A stretch of 64,000 nucleotides of DNA from Planomicrobium stackebrandtii (GTDB lineage: Bacteria > Bacillota > Bacilli > Bacillales_A > Planococcaceae). The first letter of the stretch is position 1, and every line of letters begins with the position of its first letter. The stretch is taken from the NCBI RefSeq assembly GCF_030814955.1, contig NZ_JAUSWB010000002.1, positions 434,001 through 498,000 of the forward strand. Direction: 5' to 3'. Below, piece by piece: positions 61,461-64,000 of the stretch. The position numbers and the translations under genes were made by a program. Below the pieces are notes generated by a model. It was not told the DNA's origin. It saw nothing but the letters and a program-made list of their open reading frames with translations, and searched no databases.

Positions 61461-61492
61461 GCAAGCATCCTGAAAGGGGTGCTTGTTTTTTT
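61461..61492 (+). terminator. Rho-independent terminator
   Basis: GCAAGCATCC / GGGTGCTTGT stem with short loop and T7. Confidence 0.78.
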
Positions 61493-62036
61493 ATGTACAA
61501 AGTAGAAAACGATTCTTATTATATAGAAGGAAAAAATAAAAAAAGTGATTTCAATGAGCGAAAAAATCACTTTGATATCCCTGCAGGTCAAATGAAGGAG
61601 TTAGTTCAACAACGGCACTGTTTATGAAATGTCGCTTGCAGCAGATTTTTCGCTATCACACCCATTTTGCTGTTTAAAGCAGCATCAGACATTTAATGAG
61701 TGATCTATAAGACTGGTTTAGGTTATACAGAGCATCGAGTAATAGACCCAAAATAAATAAAAAAATATTAAATTATTTCCATTTATACAGATAGTCACGA
61801 CTATTTTGATGTAATATGAACATAAAGAATTATATATTTCGTATATTATGATGCAAAATATCCAATTTAGATGTATACTAATTAAAAATTTAGAAAATAA
61901 CGTCTTTTAACCTAGATTTAACTCTAATGTTTCATTATAAGAATTATTCCTGGTACAAATGGCAGTACGCAGGATGTGTGCAAGCTAATAACACTATCTG
62001 ACATTCTTTAATAATCCAGCAAGGGGGTGAGCGGCT
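61493..62036. other. AT-rich intergenic region with a minus-strand hairpin
   Basis: 544 bp. AAAGTGATTT (61542-61551) and AAATCACTTT (61564-61573) pair; read on the minus strand the hairpin is followed by a long T-rich run, like a terminator, but I see no convincing minus-strand gene in front of it (only a 28-codon frame, 61606-61692, without a ribosome site). The rest is AT-rich promoter-like sequence for the epimerase gene. Confidence 0.4.
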
Positions 62037-63008
62037 ATGAGTGCAAAAACCATACTTATCACCGGAGGCCACGGGTTTATCGGCTCCAATATGATCCATT
62101 ATTATCTAAACAAATATCCGGATTATCAGCTGGTCAATATCGATTACAATACCGAAGCCGCCAACCCGGATAACATTCCTTGTCCGGATCAGGCCAACCG
62201 CTACTCGTTCCACCGTGTCGATATCCGGAATGCTTACGCCATCAGCCATTTGTTTGAGCTTTATGACATCACAGACATTATCCATTTTGCGGCGGAAACG
62301 CGCAGCCAGGACCGGGTCGGGGAAATCCGGCTCTACGAACAAACCAATGTGCTCGGCACGATGAACTTGCTGCATGCCGCGCAAAGCGCGTGGATGGCAG
62401 GGCCGCATCAGTCCAATCCAAAATATGCAGCGTCGCGTTTCCACCATTTGTCCCTTGCAGAAACGGAATGCGGCACCTTATACAGCGAAAGCAAACAACG
62501 GGCCGGTGCCATGATCCAAAGTTTCCATAGAGAGTACGGACTGAATGTCGTGACCACTGCGAGCCCGGAGGTTTTTGGGCCGATGCAGCAGGAAGATGAA
62601 CTTGTGCCACGCTCGATTCGCCAGGCGCTGGAGGGCAATCTGGTGATTCCAGAACAAGGGCGCCAACGCAACTGGTTGTTTATCGTTGATTTGTGCGAAG
62701 CGGTCGACACCGTATTCCATTTGGGAGAAGCGGGATCTCGCTATGAAATCGATTACAATGCCGGTTTGAATGACCGAGAGCTTGCAAAGCACATCACGGC
62801 CTTGCTGAACGAACATTTCCAGGGACCTGGCTCTTCTCCGGACCGCAATGAAGAAAATGGAGACGGTCTCCATTCAAGAGCATCCCCACCTGTACAAAAG
62901 CCGGTTCTTGGATTTGCGCCGTTTACGCCATTTAAAAGCGGGCTGCGCATTACACTCGACTGGTACATTCAAAAATACAAATATGCCGATTTTCTCAGAA
63001 GACGCTAA
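62037..63008 (+). CDS. NAD-dependent epimerase/dehydratase-like protein (RmlB-related, atypical)
   Basis: 323 residues, extended short-chain dehydrogenase fold. NAD-binding ITGGHGFIGSNMIHYYLNKY and FHRVDIRN, IIHFAAETRSQDR are like dTDP-glucose 4,6-dehydratase. The YxxxK pair is kept (YSESKQRAG), and FGPMQQEDELVPRSI, RNWLFIVDLCEAV match the family. The usual STDEVYG region is absent, replaced by FHHLSLAETECGTLYSESK, so the Asp-Glu dehydration pair of RmlB is missing. It may be an epimerase or reductase, or inactive. ATG with AAGGGGGTGA upstream. It is followed 26 bp on by a glycosyltransferase gene, suggesting a surface-glycan operon continuing past the window. Confidence 0.8.
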   Translation: MSAKTILITGGHGFIGSNMIHYYLNKYPDYQLVNIDYNTEAANPDNIPCPDQANRYSFHRVDIRNAYAISHLFELYDITDIIHFAAETRSQDRVGEIRLYEQTNVLGTMNLLHAAQSAWMAGPHQSNPKYAASRFHHLSLAETECGTLYSESKQRAGAMIQSFHREYGLNVVTTASPEVFGPMQQEDELVPRSIRQALEGNLVIPEQGRQRNWLFIVDLCEAVDTVFHLGEAGSRYEIDYNAGLNDRELAKHITALLNEHFQGPGSSPDRNEENGDGLHSRASPPVQKPVLGFAPFTPFKSGLRITLDWYIQKYKYADFLRRR

Positions 63009-63034
63009 GGGATACCATTAGACGGGGTGAGTAG

Positions 63035-64000
63035 ATGATTACATTCAGCAATGACCATTTCTTCGATTTCGAAAAACAAGCACGTCCGATCAAGTCGATT
63101 GCACTTATTCATAAAAATATGAAACCGGGCGGTGTGGAAATGCTGGTGGTCCGCATGGTCAAATGGCTCAGCGCCCGCGGCTATAACGTCACGCTGTTTC
63201 TGTTCAGCAGCGGAGGTCCTTTGCTGCGTCAATTAGAAACCGTTAAAGGCGTGACCATCATAGTGGACGAAGACACGACAGATCCTTCGGTCAATATGTG
63301 GCTTGTCACCAAAATGCTGCGTACGCGTTTCGAAGACAAATTCGATTTGGTGTATTCGTTTGGTCCAAAGTCGTTCTTGTTGTCGTATCTTTTGCCCGCA
63401 AGCAAGCGGCTGTCTGGCGTCTACCACCCCGAAAGCTACAAACAAGAGCGCACGGAAAAGGTCATCAAAACACTCAAGCTGATCGATCCGAAGTTCCATA
63501 CAAGGCTGTTATTTATGAACCCGTCTATCCAGAAAATGACCGAGAAGGCGATCGGAGAGCCCTTGAATAATTCGATCTTTCCGATGCCGCTGGATTTCTG
63601 CTCGAACAGCGAAACGCAGGGCAACTTCGAGTCGCGCCGCATCGTCTCTATAGGACGGCTGGCACATTTTCGGACGTATAATTATTACATGATTGATATC
63701 ATGGAAGAGCTGATCCAACTCGATCCGAAATTTACATACCATATTTACGGGTCTGGACAGGACGAAGACGATCTTCGGGAGAAAATTGCCAATTCCCCGG
63801 CGCGTGACCATATCGTGATGCACGGAGACTTTGCCACAATAGGAGATAAGAAACGTGCGCTGCAGGATACGTTCTGTTTTGTCGGAATGGGCGTACCACT
63901 CATTGAAGCGGCAGGCTGCGGCATTCCGGGAATCACGGCCAAAATCAACGATCCGTTCGGATTGACGGAAGGATTCCTTCACCAATTGCCGCCGTATGAA
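63035..64000 (+). CDS. GT4-like glycosyltransferase (3' end beyond window)
   Basis: 322 codons open to the window edge from ATG at 63035, with GGGGTGA four bases ahead. N-terminal SIALIHKNMKPGGVEMLVVRMV is the GGxE acceptor-side motif of GT-B group 1 transferases; RRIVSIGRLAHFRTYNYYMI then YHIYGSGQDEDDLREKI and MGVPLIEAAGCGIPGI are the donor-binding half, with the E-x7-type region in PLIEAAGCG. It would add a sugar to a surface or wall glycan. Probably co-transcribed with the epimerase-like gene. Confidence 0.87.
   Translation, partial: MITFSNDHFFDFEKQARPIKSIALIHKNMKPGGVEMLVVRMVKWLSARGYNVTLFLFSSGGPLLRQLETVKGVTIIVDEDTTDPSVNMWLVTKMLRTRFEDKFDLVYSFGPKSFLLSYLLPASKRLSGVYHPESYKQERTEKVIKTLKLIDPKFHTRLLFMNPSIQKMTEKAIGEPLNNSIFPMPLDFCSNSETQGNFESRRIVSIGRLAHFRTYNYYMIDIMEELIQLDPKFTYHIYGSGQDEDDLREKIANSPARDHIVMHGDFATIGDKKRALQDTFCFVGMGVPLIEAAGCGIPGITAKINDPFGLTEGFLHQLPPYE

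Noticed and set aside
61606-61692. 28-codon minus-strand frame ahead of a T-rich hairpin
   Set aside because: No ribosome site and odd composition (KQCRCC end); the hairpin alone does not prove a gene.
1-64000. tRNA, rRNA or integrase-bearing prophage
   Set aside because: No cloverleaf, rRNA-like block, phage structural gene or integrase was seen anywhere in the window.

Overview
The window looks like a chromosomal stretch of a Gram-positive Bacillota, most likely Planococcaceae (Planococcus/Planomicrobium-like). Reasons: moderate GC, strong AGGAGG-type ribosome sites with many TTG/GTG starts, B. subtilis-type orthologues (RocB, YkvS, CsaB, PanF with YhdT, WecG/TagA), and many surface proteins carrying triplets of S-layer homology (SLH) domains. 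The genus is an inference.

Layout. 0-12 kb is ordinary housekeeping and transport: a truncated SWIM zinc-finger gene, an IDEAL-domain protein, a two-gene muropeptide-degradation unit (LD-carboxypeptidase plus cytosolic NlpC/P60), YkvS, a membrane protein paired with an HlyD-like adaptor, YhdT-PanF, a DMT transporter and RocB. 12-16.6 kb holds an AT-rich membrane protein, a NERD protein, an M20 amidohydrolase and a Na+/alanine-type symporter. 16.9-29.2 kb is a cell-wall island: SLH-anchored NlpC/P60, subtilisin, amidase and glucosaminidase, followed by a tightly coupled operon (WecG/TagA glycosyltransferase, flippase, DUF5693 protein, CsaB). CsaB-type ketal-pyruvylation of the secondary cell wall polymer is what SLH domains bind, so one region encodes both the anchor chemistry and the anchored enzymes. 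30.5-48.6 kb holds an acyltransferase, an SLH 5'-nucleotidase, a very large SLH nuclease, and two Vpr-like subtilases, one with and one without SLH. 48.6-54.2 kb is an accessory patch: a RAYT transposase with three REP palindromes, a tandem triplet of paralogous membrane-anchored proteins, an HtrA-like protease and a lipoprotein with an apparent ATT start. 54.7-64 kb has an SH3/NlpC/P60 hydrolase, a patatin, an acyltransferase, a small membrane protein, a CpdB-like phosphatase, an epimerase-like protein and a truncated glycosyltransferase.

The most unusual signal is non-coding. Three large intergenic regions (29.2-30.5, 38.0-39.1 and 43.6-44.7 kb) contain the same composite element in +, -, + orientation. 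Each holds two arrays of a degenerate repeat with an exact 21-bp period, the two arrays being inverted relative to each other around a conserved core. Each also has long hairpins with CAATAAGCCAGGCAGC-like stems, a 20-bp GCTTTTCGC-NN-GCGAAAAGC palindrome, and a GC-rich block. Partial copies occur elsewhere. Two inverted copies exactly flank the SLH subtilase gene.

Functionally the window joins extracellular polymer degradation (proteases, nuclease, nucleotidases; candidate Pho boxes sit before two phosphatase genes), wall turnover, and uptake of the products.
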